From: Paramicrosporidium saccamoebae
Lineage: Eukaryota > Rozellomycota
NCBI GenBank assembly: GCA_002794465.1
Contig: MTSL01000168.1
Location: forward strand, 5,683 to 69,682
Direction of reading: 5' to 3'
DNA: 64,000 nt
Shown: piece by piece, positions 45,699 through 55,100 of the stretch
Numbering within the stretch: the first letter of the stretch is position 1
Layout of the letters: every line of letters starts with the position of its first letter
The notes under the pieces: generated by a model
Databases searched by the model: none
Seen by the model: the letters and a program-made list of their open reading frames with translations, nothing else
Told to the model about the DNA's origin: nothing
Program-made: the position numbers and the translations under genes

Positions 45699-47414
45699 TT
45701 AATTGACTGTAACTAAATCATCTAGAGTAATCTTGCTCTTTTTGCTAGCCCTCTCTCCCTCATTGGGCTTGGATCCCTCCGGTCTCGACTTTGGGCCCGT
45801 CCGTTTCCGCAGCGACAAGGTCAACTCTTTGGCGTTGGCGTCACCCTTGACAATGCGACACCTCACCACCTGTCCCACAAAGAAAGAATCTTGCGGATGA
45901 TCGACATACTCGTCCGTCATCTCTGCCACTGTCACAATTCCCTTCACTTCGCCATAGAAGCGCACAATACACCCGAAATTACGAATAGCAACAATGTATC
46001 CATCATGAGAGTTGCCTGGGACCAGCTGCAAATAGTCTGTAAAGACGGGAAGGGTAGAATCAAGAAGACCCTTTTTCCGAGTAAGAGTGATGCGGCGCGT
46101 CTTGGGATCGCAATCAACCACACGGAATTTGTACTTTTGGCCAACATGATAGGACTTTAGAGCTTGATCAGTCTGAACTTCGGTTAGATGGAACTTGGGA
46201 CAGATGGCACGGATTCTGTCTGTTATCGAAACTACCACTCCAAAGGCCTCCACCTTGAGGATCTGTCCACGGACAATCTGGCCGGGATGGACGTCTTCGA
46301 TGCGAAGAATGCTCTCCTTCAAGATGGATGGCTGCAGGGAGGCCTGGTAGATCCCACTAAAGGCGTCAAAATCGATGAGGCGGGTCAAATGACGGGAGCC
46401 AACTTTGTAGGCACCCTCAATCTTTTCCACATGCTCATCTGACAGTCTCGAAATGTGTGCATAGGCAAATTTTTCATCTCCAAGTGACAATGCCACACCC
46501 AATCCCACGTCGATGCGGTACACGGTGGCGCCTTCAACCCTCTCACCAATGCGCTCCGTTTGCATCTCGCACTTCCATCCAACAATATTGGTTTTAGCAG
46601 AAAGCAAAAATTTCTTCTCCTCCACATCGACGTGCATAATCCGGGCCGTAATCTTTTTGCCGACAGGGAAATGTTCAGCCAAATCAAGATCCTTGTGACG
46701 ACGCATCATGACCGTATCGGGGAGGTTCAAAACGTCAATCTTTCCCTCATGGCCTGAAAAGGACACTGTCAGATGGCTGTTCTTGATTGCCTTGACTTCG
46801 GCCTGCACCATGGTGCCACATCTGAGACTGCATACGTTTGCCTTTGTTTGGAAAATGGACTCTGCAATCGTCTTGGTGTCTAAAGAGAGGGTTATTACAC
46901 GGTTTGCACGGTTCTGGAATGAAGAAGTGACGATGCAGGTCACAGTCTTGCCGACACTCAACGGACTGATAGTGTTGGCGTCAGGAAGAAATCCAACCAT
47001 TCCACCTGTCCCAAAGGAGACAGTGTATCCACGATCCTCATGACTGCAAACCTCTCCCACTACTATTATACCCTCCACAAAGGAGTCATCCTCGATTCCC
47101 TTATTCACCGTCTCGGGTATCAGAGACAGCTCCAACCTCCTCTTAGTCCCGCCCTTCTTGGGAGACTCTACTGCTACAATACTTGCCACCACCAGCTCAC
47201 CCACCTGATACATCGACGTGAGTGACGGTATCTCGGTGGCCGTCTCGATAGAGGCGAGGGCGGCAGTCAGACTGGGCGAGATTCGATCGCAAGTGACAAA
47301 TCCAGTGAGTTGGTTAGGCAGGGAGATGCACATGTCCAGGTCGTTGACGGCCTTTACTACGCCCAGCACCTGTTGGCCCACCTTGAGCTTTGAAAAGTTT
47401 AAGAATCCAGACAT
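45699..47414 (-). CDS. RRP5: RRP5 N-terminal half (six S1 domains) as a separate gene
   Basis: 571 residues of about six S1 RNA-binding domains. The first (about 9-80) reads GQQVLGVVKAVNDLDMCISLPNQLTGFV, like RRP5 S1-1. Others begin near EGIIVVGEVCSHEDRGYTVS, GTMVQAEVKAIKNSHLTVSF, ERVEGATVYRIDVGLGVALS, GQIVRGQILKVEAFGVVVSI and DGYIVAIRNFGCIVRFYGEV. A lysine-rich tail (ASKKSKITLDDL) ends it. Yeast and human RRP5 have about twelve S1 domains, so half are gone. It acts in 60S and 40S pre-rRNA processing. It lies 175 bp upstream of the HAT half on the same strand. Confidence 0.88.
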   Translation of the reverse strand: MSGFLNFSKLKVGQQVLGVVKAVNDLDMCISLPNQLTGFVTCDRISPSLTAALASIETATEIPSLTSMYQVGELVVASIVAVESPKKGGTKRRLELSLIPETVNKGIEDDSFVEGIIVVGEVCSHEDRGYTVSFGTGGMVGFLPDANTISPLSVGKTVTCIVTSSFQNRANRVITLSLDTKTIAESIFQTKANVCSLRCGTMVQAEVKAIKNSHLTVSFSGHEGKIDVLNLPDTVMMRRHKDLDLAEHFPVGKKITARIMHVDVEEKKFLLSAKTNIVGWKCEMQTERIGERVEGATVYRIDVGLGVALSLGDEKFAYAHISRLSDEHVEKIEGAYKVGSRHLTRLIDFDAFSGIYQASLQPSILKESILRIEDVHPGQIVRGQILKVEAFGVVVSITDRIRAICPKFHLTEVQTDQALKSYHVGQKYKFRVVDCDPKTRRITLTRKKGLLDSTLPVFTDYLQLVPGNSHDGYIVAIRNFGCIVRFYGEVKGIVTVAEMTDEYVDHPQDSFFVGQVVRCRIVKGDANAKELTLSLRKRTGPKSRPEGSKPNEGERASKKSKITLDDLVTVN

Positions 47415-47940
47415 TCCTTGGATACCCCGGCCACGGCGGTGCTTGGATAGTCACTTTGATTCGTGATGACCCTCGATTGCGTTTCCAACATGATTGCCAC
47501 TACCCAACGCCTCTCTATCAGTTGGAAAAATTGTAATACGTGGTGAGTTTGTGAGGCAGCAGAATAATAGTATCTGTTTAGAGCCTGATCAGATGAAAAA
47601 AATCTGCGTCCAAGGGATGCTGATCCCTATTTAGAACGCGATAATATTAAAGAATTTACATTCAAAGGATGATGATTACTCTTTAGAGCGTTATCAGATG
47701 AAAGAATCTGCCCTATAGATGCTCCCTGTAAAAGACGATCTATTCCACAAAACCGTTTTTGTCAAGTGTGTGCGTGGGTGTCTCTACCTCCTTACGTCCC
47801 CATGTTATTGTATCCTTACGTCCATATATCTCCAAGTGCCTATATCTCTGCGTCCCTACACCCCCACGTCTCTGAGCCCTTACACCCCCCACGTCTCTGC
47901 GTCACAATTTGCATCTACCAATACGACTACATGACCGGGG
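47415..47940. other. Divergent spacer with tandem and pyrimidine-rich repeats
   Basis: 526 bp between RRP5 (S1) and VPS53. Three diverged units of about 54 nt (47577-47733) contain TTTAGAGC and a TCAGATGAAA(G/A)AATCTG block. A pyrimidine-rich, irregular TACGTCCC/CACGTCTCTG repeat (47800-47905) precedes the VPS53 ATG. No gene is seen. Confidence 0.6.
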
Positions 47941-50073
47941 ATGATGTCGGAGACCAAAACAGAACGACAAGTGGCGGCAATTGAGCTTTTGAATGAGCTA
48001 CTGGGTGACGACGTCCACCTGTGTCGGATCGACGAACATCGCTCAACTCTTGCCGCCCGTCTGGCTACACTGCGTGCACAAATCGAAACCCAACATCTCC
48101 AAATGACCGTCATCGCACAGGACCGACGTCACAAATATACCTATGTGGCTGAGAGTAATGGTCGGGCGTTAGTACGAGCTCGGGAAGTAGTGAAACTGGT
48201 AGAGACGGTGGCGGAACAGGTGAAAGATATTGTGGAGCGCACTGAGAAACTGAACCGGAACCAAAAGGAACTGACCACATTCATCACCCGACTGGAGAGA
48301 CTGCGCTCCTTTGTGGAGAACATTGACCGATTAGAAAAGCTCATGTTGGGTCGGGAATATGAGCGCATTGGCAGTCTGTTGCTTGCAACACAACAGTTTG
48401 CAGAACAATTCCAGGAGATGCGGGAAAGGTCATTTGTTGGGGAGCAACTTGGACGGTTCGACTACCTACAAAAGATGCTGCAACGACAAGTCCTCGAGTT
48501 ATTTGATGAGACTATGCGACGTCGGGGCAGTGTAAACGCAGCCCAATCAATCAATCTGGCCCATGCTGCCGTTGTTATCGACGTACTTGGCGAGGCGTCG
48601 CAAAGGGCTCTCATCCGATGGTATTGCGACCGCCAGTTGGGAGACTACAAGGACGTCTTCCGTGGAAATCGAGAATTGGCTAATCTGGAGAGCATCCCAA
48701 AGAGATATGCCTGGCTGAAGCGCTTGATGGTTGTATATGAGGCTGAGCATGCGTTCATCTTTCCGGTGGAATGGAAAGTAGATCAGGTGCTTTGCTTAGA
48801 CTTTTGTGCAGTCACCAGCCATGACATTGCGGGAGTCATGCAGTCCTTCAATGGTGCAAAAATTAATCTTACCCTGCTCCAGACAGCTGTGCAGCAGACC
48901 CGTTCTTTTGAACAGTTCCTGCATCGGAAATATCCAAAAAATCCGGGACTGTCAATTTCTCTGGCGTTTGAGCCGTTTCTCTTTTATTTCATCGACTCGC
49001 ATGATCAAGCGCTGCTTAAATTCAAGAGCCGTCTCCCCGTCAAACTGACATTGGCTGACTTTGACGCTTCCAACGTCCTGACCAGCGCCTCGGAGCTGTT
49101 TCTCCTCTTTCGGGAGATTCTGCAAGACATTTCAGAGCTTTCCGTTAAGAAGCCACTGGCCGACTTGTGCAAAATGTTTGGCTCTCATTTGGGCACTTAT
49201 TCTAAATATCTGGAAGAGCGTCTGCCGCGCATGGGAAAAAAGCCCTTTGTGTCATTTGACGTGCGTACATTGTGTGTGGTGCTGAACACGACAGATTACT
49301 GCTATTTGACAACCGTGTCCATGGCAGAGCGCATTAGAGAAATCATTCATCCGCATTTCAGCGAGTCGGTGGCCTTTGATGGTGCACAACAAGACTTTCT
49401 TGTACACGTTTCAGTTGGTATTGGACGACTGCATCTCTCCATATCCTCCACTCTCGACGCCTGTTGGACATTGATGTCTTCTATCAGTTGGTCGGGATTA
49501 AAGTCGGTTGGGGATCATTCTGCTTACGTAAGCCAAATCCAGAGGACTCTGGCTGACCAGCAGCCAATAATCCGCTCCACATTGGTGGGATCCAAACATT
49601 ACGTTGCCCTCTGTCATCGTCTAGCCACCTCTATTGTCTCGCGCTTTTCTGATAATGTAAAGAAGATTAAGCATCTTAACGATTTTGCCGCGCAACAATT
49701 GCTCGTTGATCTGGAGGCACTGCGCATCATGTTACTCGATCTCCTGCGATTAGGCGATTATGGTGCGCTTAGAACACCGTTTGCCAAGTTGGTTGCCTCT
49801 GAGACGGCTGATGTGGAGGGTTTTCTCAAGTGCGTCATGGCACCCACAGAACCCGCCTCGGTGTTTGTGCAAAATTATCTGCTTGTTCGAGCTGATGTTG
49901 AGGAGAGCAAGTTTCTCGCCGTCCTTGAAGTCAAGGGCATCCGACGGACTACACTCTACCTGGACGAGTTTCGTAGCCACGTCCCTAAGAGGCCGTCTGA
50001 GCAGGGCCGAGAACTCAAGTTCTTCCGGATCGATGAGCATCTCAAGAAAATCTTACAGGCAGTCAAGTTATAA
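47941..50073 (+). CDS. VPS53: VPS53, GARP tethering complex subunit
   Basis: 710 residues. VPS53 with VPS51, 52 and 54 tethers endosome-derived vesicles at the trans-Golgi. The N-terminal coiled coil (about 85-190: EKLNRNQKELTTFITRLERL, YERIGSLLLATQQFAEQF) matches the Vps53 N-domain. Then come RYAWLKRLMVVYEAEHAFIFPVEW, LDFCAVTSHDIAGVM, FEQFLHRKYPKN and FEPFLFYFIDSHDQALLKF. The C-terminal Vps53 helical region includes QQLLVDLEALRIMLLDLLRLG. All major family blocks are present. It starts at ATG-ATG. The next gene starts 28 bp after its stop. Confidence 0.9.
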   Translation: MMSETKTERQVAAIELLNELLGDDVHLCRIDEHRSTLAARLATLRAQIETQHLQMTVIAQDRRHKYTYVAESNGRALVRAREVVKLVETVAEQVKDIVERTEKLNRNQKELTTFITRLERLRSFVENIDRLEKLMLGREYERIGSLLLATQQFAEQFQEMRERSFVGEQLGRFDYLQKMLQRQVLELFDETMRRRGSVNAAQSINLAHAAVVIDVLGEASQRALIRWYCDRQLGDYKDVFRGNRELANLESIPKRYAWLKRLMVVYEAEHAFIFPVEWKVDQVLCLDFCAVTSHDIAGVMQSFNGAKINLTLLQTAVQQTRSFEQFLHRKYPKNPGLSISLAFEPFLFYFIDSHDQALLKFKSRLPVKLTLADFDASNVLTSASELFLLFREILQDISELSVKKPLADLCKMFGSHLGTYSKYLEERLPRMGKKPFVSFDVRTLCVVLNTTDYCYLTTVSMAERIREIIHPHFSESVAFDGAQQDFLVHVSVGIGRLHLSISSTLDACWTLMSSISWSGLKSVGDHSAYVSQIQRTLADQQPIIRSTLVGSKHYVALCHRLATSIVSRFSDNVKKIKHLNDFAAQQLLVDLEALRIMLLDLLRLGDYGALRTPFAKLVASETADVEGFLKCVMAPTEPASVFVQNYLLVRADVEESKFLAVLEVKGIRRTTLYLDEFRSHVPKRPSEQGRELKFFRIDEHLKKILQAVKL

Positions 50074-50101
50074 TAGATTTGTGTTTGATTTTAATTAAAT
50101 A

Positions 50102-51625
50102 ATGGAATTACCACAGTTGACACGGCCGTTAATGTGGCCCTTGGTATTGACTTTGGCGTGGGGTCTAGGTGAGGCTCTTCGACTGGCTGCAACCGGATCC
50201 GACTTGCAGTTTACTGTGCAACTCGAGGTGCTGTTTGCATGTATCAAATATGAGGAGCAGGATGTGCTGTGGAATGTAGCGGGTTGGCTGATGGCTGCAC
50301 CAACGTCGGTGCGCGAATCATACCGTCAAACTACCGTCCCTGATGTGTTATGGATATTCCATCACGTCTTTGAACACAAGACTCTGCATAATATTTTGCT
50401 ACCGCTAGAGTTTTTGGCGAACAATCCATTACTCTTAGAGCTAGTGGATGAGCATTGGAACGAGTACAACTTGGATAAAATTGAACTCGGATCATATCCC
50501 GAGGTGCTAGACTATGACCCATGGTATAGTCGCACAGCCGATTATCTGATGGCTCAGCCCTACAAGGCGAATGGATTGGCCGCCATTTCTGCGTGCTGGA
50601 AAGGACATCTGGCCTTTTGGGAGATTCATACCATCGGACAGGTTTCGAGTTGTCAACATTCCGAACAGTTGTTAAAGCTGCCAGTTCTGCTCAGAATAAT
50701 CCAGTGCCGCCTTCAGGAGCCCGAGCGAGTGCCAAGCACGCATCTTGGCGTCCCCCACAGTTTGGAAGCAGCGCTCATCAATACACTGCTCTCTACGAGT
50801 GATGTGTTGCACGTCTATATTAAAGTTGTGACAAGGATTAAAGAACTGGTCGATCATGACGGCATGCGGGCATTATGGCATGGCAAAGTGACCTATTTGG
50901 CATTGAATAACCCAAGTATTCCCTTTGAGCACGTGATACTCCTCTTAAAGGACTACTTTTCTGCATACCAATGTGACGAATATCAATTCGATCTTATCCA
51001 GCGGATCGCAGTCCAGGAGAACATGCGCCGTCCAAGGCCGGTCTATAACGACTCGTTACTGAGCATAGTGATGAGACAACTGGCGATGCATCATCAAGGG
51101 TTGGTGCCGTTCTGGGCGGGAAAGTCCAGGCGATTGCAGCATTGGAGGGGCACGCTACGCTCAATGGGACAGTATTCCCCACCGCCAGAGGCTTGCGGTT
51201 GGCGAGCCGTTTGTGCATTATTTGGCACGGAACAACAGTTTCCTGTAATGTCCCGCTGGTTCACTGATCCATTCGTCTTGAAAAATAGGAATGGTGAGCT
51301 TACTACCTGCCACGATCTTGACTGTTTCATCCCAACATATGCTGCTATTGTCCTCTCAGAGAGCGGTTTGTTCACAAGGACCCCCGTGGGAAATGCGTTC
51401 AGCGGTGCTCCGAGTATCCCAGCCGTCTGGAGAACTATTGCTAGGATCATTGTCCTCGGCTTGGTATATTACCAGCACGATGTCTTTAATCTATCACCCG
51501 AGACTTGGGACCTATTCCATACTGCGCCGACGGAAGTGGATCCTTGGGACCAACATTTTAGGAATAATGGATTATCCTTTACTCACCAAGTCCTTCAGGC
51601 CACTAGAGTGCTGCAATACCTATAG
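50102..51625 (+). CDS. Unrecognised secreted protein, tandem family copy A
   Basis: 507 residues with a hydrophobic N-terminus (LMWPLVLTLAWGLGEA) typical of a signal peptide. I do not recognise the family. It shares with copies B-E the helical N-terminal block ending in LLPLEFLANNPLLLELVDEHW, the motif ALWHGK near residue 257, a D-Y-F-S-A-Y repeat region, FW...LQHWRGTLRSMG with CGWRAVC, a second pair CHDLDC, and the C-terminal YYQHDVFNLSPETWDLF. The WHGK motif and C-x5-C are the most constant features. Start ATG is 28 bp after VPS53, so the promoter overlaps that gene. Confidence 0.72.
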   Translation: MELPQLTRPLMWPLVLTLAWGLGEALRLAATGSDLQFTVQLEVLFACIKYEEQDVLWNVAGWLMAAPTSVRESYRQTTVPDVLWIFHHVFEHKTLHNILLPLEFLANNPLLLELVDEHWNEYNLDKIELGSYPEVLDYDPWYSRTADYLMAQPYKANGLAAISACWKGHLAFWEIHTIGQVSSCQHSEQLLKLPVLLRIIQCRLQEPERVPSTHLGVPHSLEAALINTLLSTSDVLHVYIKVVTRIKELVDHDGMRALWHGKVTYLALNNPSIPFEHVILLLKDYFSAYQCDEYQFDLIQRIAVQENMRRPRPVYNDSLLSIVMRQLAMHHQGLVPFWAGKSRRLQHWRGTLRSMGQYSPPPEACGWRAVCALFGTEQQFPVMSRWFTDPFVLKNRNGELTTCHDLDCFIPTYAAIVLSESGLFTRTPVGNAFSGAPSIPAVWRTIARIIVLGLVYYQHDVFNLSPETWDLFHTAPTEVDPWDQHFRNNGLSFTHQVLQATRVLQYL

Positions 51626-51666
51626 ACAACATCTGCCAGGGCTGAAGTCGACCCGAATCTTCCTTT

Positions 51667-53178
51667 ATGCTTCATTATGCCATTTTTACTCTGTTGTGCT
51701 ATACCGAGGCACTGGTAATTAAGACTAGTATTTCAGACCTCAGGTACACCCACCAAGGGTGTATAATGTCAATATTTGACAATCTACGTTATGACCAGGA
51801 GACTCTTGAGGGTCTCTCTACGGTACTAATATCGAATCCTTCGCCGCACATTCAGGACGCATGGTGTGCGGCGTATCTAGACAAGGACGCTTCTCAGTTG
51901 GTATTTGACTCGTACATTCATAGGAAAGAGTGGCATCATTTGCTATTGCCCTTGGACTTGATCTTGTCAAACAAACACTTGGCAGAATTAGTAGATGCCA
52001 ATTGGAGCATGTATCGGCCTGCATATTACTCTTTGAATCATGACTATCCGATTATGAGCCAAGTCAACTGGCAGAGGAATATTTTCAAGGCGATAGAACA
52101 AAATCCTGCCCTCATAAAGGGGAGGCTCGGCGAATATGGTGTGTCTCAGGGCCAATTGGAGCTCTGGTATGTGGAAACGTACGATGTGACGCTAAATAGC
52201 GATATCGTGGCAAAATGGCTTGAGAAATTGAAAATTTGGCTTCTGGTGCAACTTCAGGCTCATCTCACTGATCCGCAATACAGCATGGAGAATGCTTCTT
52301 CATGGTTCCCATATGATGCCAGGGACAGACTCATTTTTCACAAATTTAATTCAAACCCACTGAAGCATTATCAAACGCTATTAACACGGATCACGATACT
52401 ACTGGGAGACATGCCTGAATCTAACGTTGCGTTATGGCACGGAAAGTTGCTCTATGCTCTACTGCACTTGGCAGAAACTTTACCCAAACAACAGATTGAA
52501 GAGTTTCTTATAAGCTACTCGCCGCTAAACTATCAAGAGGCAACACTTTTGGATCTTAGGCCTTGGTTTATTAAGACTGGAATGTTCCAAACGTGTCCGT
52601 CTTCTCCACTGAACTCCAAGATGCGGCAGCTTGGGGAACTGCACTCGACAATGTTGCCGACTGTCCGTGGAGATGCCAAGTTCTTAATGTTTTGGAATGA
52701 TGTGCGGGGGTTCGCGAGGCCCCTCAGGCCATCCTCGACACCCTGCACTTGGCTGGATATCTGTAGATTAATTGCAAGAATCCCTCCAGATGAAATATTA
52801 CCTCCAAAGTTTGAGAGGCCGATTACTATTCAGTCTGCGTCGTCACAGCCACTGCAGGTATATAGTGACATCTATGACTTGCTCCGTGTTTTGCCGTCCT
52901 GGCTAACCGAACAAAGCTATGTCTCTACGATATTTTTCGACCTCACATCAGAATCCCCCTTAAATAGGTACGTGCCCATTTTTCAAGCAATTGGAAGGCT
53001 GCTCGTGTGGGGCATTCATTATACTGGTCAAGACGTATTCAATTTTGGTCCCTCCGTATGGGATTGTCTATTATACAATTGGAACTATAGAGTGCTTGAT
53101 TATACCGCCTCGGAGAATATATCAGCCGTTCTGAGTTGGCACAAGATTTACATTAACCCCCCATCTGTGCACACCTAG
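51667..53178 (+). CDS. Unrecognised secreted protein, tandem family copy B
   Basis: 503 residues, 41 bp behind copy A. The N-terminus LHYAIFTLLCYTEALV is a shorter, weaker signal-like segment. Family blocks are LLLPLDLILSNKHLAELVDANW, ALWHGKLLYALL near 254, ISYSPLNYQ, the C-x5-C pair CTWLDIC and the end block YTGQDVFNFGPSVWDCL. The HWR-x-x-LRS segment is deleted and the second cysteine pair has become VYSDIYD, so this copy has lost one likely disulphide. It may be the most relaxed member, though its frame is intact. Confidence 0.68.
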   Translation: MLHYAIFTLLCYTEALVIKTSISDLRYTHQGCIMSIFDNLRYDQETLEGLSTVLISNPSPHIQDAWCAAYLDKDASQLVFDSYIHRKEWHHLLLPLDLILSNKHLAELVDANWSMYRPAYYSLNHDYPIMSQVNWQRNIFKAIEQNPALIKGRLGEYGVSQGQLELWYVETYDVTLNSDIVAKWLEKLKIWLLVQLQAHLTDPQYSMENASSWFPYDARDRLIFHKFNSNPLKHYQTLLTRITILLGDMPESNVALWHGKLLYALLHLAETLPKQQIEEFLISYSPLNYQEATLLDLRPWFIKTGMFQTCPSSPLNSKMRQLGELHSTMLPTVRGDAKFLMFWNDVRGFARPLRPSSTPCTWLDICRLIARIPPDEILPPKFERPITIQSASSQPLQVYSDIYDLLRVLPSWLTEQSYVSTIFFDLTSESPLNRYVPIFQAIGRLLVWGIHYTGQDVFNFGPSVWDCLLYNWNYRVLDYTASENISAVLSWHKIYINPPSVHT

Positions 53179-53347
53179 TTAATTCGGAATTAATTAAAAG
53201 ATTACTTAGTCTGAGGTTGTGATAAAAAACCGTTATCCGTCCATAGGTTGCAGACTGCGGACCACAGCGCACAGGCATACTCTCTCTCTAACTACTAACT
53301 ACTAACTACCAACTACTAACTGACTGACCAACTAACTTGACTGATAG
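53179..53347. other. Spacer with TACTAAC-rich leader before copy C
   Basis: 53281-53339 is an irregular (ACTAACT)n track preceded by a CT run, ending in GATAG one base before the ATG of copy C. Three exact TACTAAC heptamers are present. Confidence 0.6.
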
Positions 53348-54847
53348 ATGCTCCTATGTTGGATGCTGATGGTGCCATGGCAGGTATCTGCATTGCGACT
53401 GCATTGTAAGCCGCGCGGACTGGATTTTTTGCTGACAAATTACACGCCTCTTTTTCAAAATCTCGATTACGCTGATGACCGTACCTTGGATGCACTCTCT
53501 GCCATTGTGACAGAGAGATTACCGGCCGTGGCGTTTCATGCGTACCGGATGCTAAGCTTGTCGCCGGGACAATGCGAGGCCCTCTATAGACGGTTCGTCG
53601 GCCGTCCAGAATTACATCGCTGGATGCTGCCGTTGATGCTAATCCTCAACAATCCGACTTTGACCAAGATTGTGGATTGGGAGGGTCATCGCCACGATGC
53701 CTTTGCCATTGCAGATAATCTGGCCATCTTAAATGAAGAGCCATGGAAAACTCGAATTGTCAAGGCCGTTGTAGACAACCCTGCCCTACTGGAGTCTAGC
53801 CAGCTGGCCAGAGTGGCGTCCATGCCGTCCTGGCTCAATCCGTATCACTTGTACTCTACATCGTCTTTCAGGGAATGGCTTGCAAAATTACCACCATTGC
53901 TCTTGTTGGTGCAGATGGCAGCATCGGGGGTCACTTGGTTGTTTCCCCACCTAATAGTCCCTGATAGCGAGGATATAAGTTCCTTTAACAAGTTCCAAGG
54001 AGATCTGATGGATGAAGATAAGTTTGCAATTGTGTTAAAGCGCATTATGGGACATTTAGAGACGGAGCAAGACTCAGTAAAGGCCATCTGGCATGGAAAA
54101 CTGGTGCAGCTTGTCCTCCCCCCTGATAATGCTAACCACTTGCCGCTCTCCATCATTCTTGACTATTTCAACGCCTATGCAACTGAAGATTATCAATTTG
54201 GAATGGTTCAAGGTCTGGCCAACTCGATTATTCTTCGTCAGCCCCTTTCCGAGTCGATTCCGTATCATGTAAGATCGAAATTGGATCAACTCAAGATAAG
54301 ATTCCCATCGCTACAGCCCTTCTGGGGGCTACGAGCAGACTACACTCGGCATTGGCGCAGAGAGTTAATCTCCAGAGGAGTTTTCGTCCCGCCCTTGCAC
54401 GTCTGTGACCTACAAGACTCCTGTCTAGTGCTTGCCAAAATATGCGTATCAGCTTTGTGGCTAGTCCATCCTACGTTTGCTAATCCCTTTCTTATACAAC
54501 ATGGTGAGAAGGTAGTATCTTGCAAAGATGTATATTGTCTGCTGGACCTGATTCCTTCACTGCTCGTCGCGGATGGAGCGATTGAGAGCACTGTGAACGG
54601 GGCAGTGCTTGGTTCCGCTCAGCAATCGACTGTCGTATGGCTCACCATCGGTCTTTTGATCTCATGGGGTTTTGTATATAGTGACCGGGACGTGTTCGGC
54701 TTTAACGATAGCCAGTGGCAGCTGGTGTACGATTTGGCCTCTAAGCCCGTTAATATAGAGGATGGGCACGAGGGATTGGCCGTGATTGTAAAGAATCTCA
54801 TGTTGCAGGGCTTTTTTCGAGCCACCCGTAATCATTACATTAGATAA
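53348..54847 (+). CDS. Unrecognised secreted protein, tandem family copy C
   Basis: 499 residues with a clear signal peptide (MLLCWMLMVPWQVSALR). Mature start LHCKPRGLDFLLTNYTPLFQ. Family blocks: DDRTLDALSAIVTERLP, MLPLMLILNNPTLTKIVDW, EEPWKTRIVKAVVDNPA, AIWHGKLVQLVL near 246, FNAYATEDYQFGMVQ, FWGLRADYTRHWRRELISRG, CDLQDSC, CKDVYC and SDRDVFGFNDSQW. It is closest to copy D. Function unknown; no catalytic motif of a known enzyme is seen. Confidence 0.72.
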   Translation: MLLCWMLMVPWQVSALRLHCKPRGLDFLLTNYTPLFQNLDYADDRTLDALSAIVTERLPAVAFHAYRMLSLSPGQCEALYRRFVGRPELHRWMLPLMLILNNPTLTKIVDWEGHRHDAFAIADNLAILNEEPWKTRIVKAVVDNPALLESSQLARVASMPSWLNPYHLYSTSSFREWLAKLPPLLLLVQMAASGVTWLFPHLIVPDSEDISSFNKFQGDLMDEDKFAIVLKRIMGHLETEQDSVKAIWHGKLVQLVLPPDNANHLPLSIILDYFNAYATEDYQFGMVQGLANSIILRQPLSESIPYHVRSKLDQLKIRFPSLQPFWGLRADYTRHWRRELISRGVFVPPLHVCDLQDSCLVLAKICVSALWLVHPTFANPFLIQHGEKVVSCKDVYCLLDLIPSLLVADGAIESTVNGAVLGSAQQSTVVWLTIGLLISWGFVYSDRDVFGFNDSQWQLVYDLASKPVNIEDGHEGLAVIVKNLMLQGFFRATRNHYIR

Positions 54848-55100
54848 ATTGCCTATTGATGTGTGAGTATTTGGGTTGTTTCAGTACAAGATTCAGAATA
54901 TGTTCCAGCATAGAGTCTGGGACCGATTACAATTTACGCTGTCATCTATGCATATTGATTGCTGCCATGTACAATAATACTAAGCGCTAACAGCCCATAA
55001 CCCCGCGTTATTAACTGCAGGAAGATCTGACCTTGATAAAATACTTTAACCCATATATAGCTGCTACATTGAACATTGGGTAGGGGATGTGCACTAAGCC
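54848..55100. other. Spacer before copy D with TATA-like box
   Basis: CCATATATAGCTGC at about 55052 lies 45-50 nt upstream of the copy D ATG and is the best TATA-box candidate in this array. No gene is seen. Confidence 0.4.
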
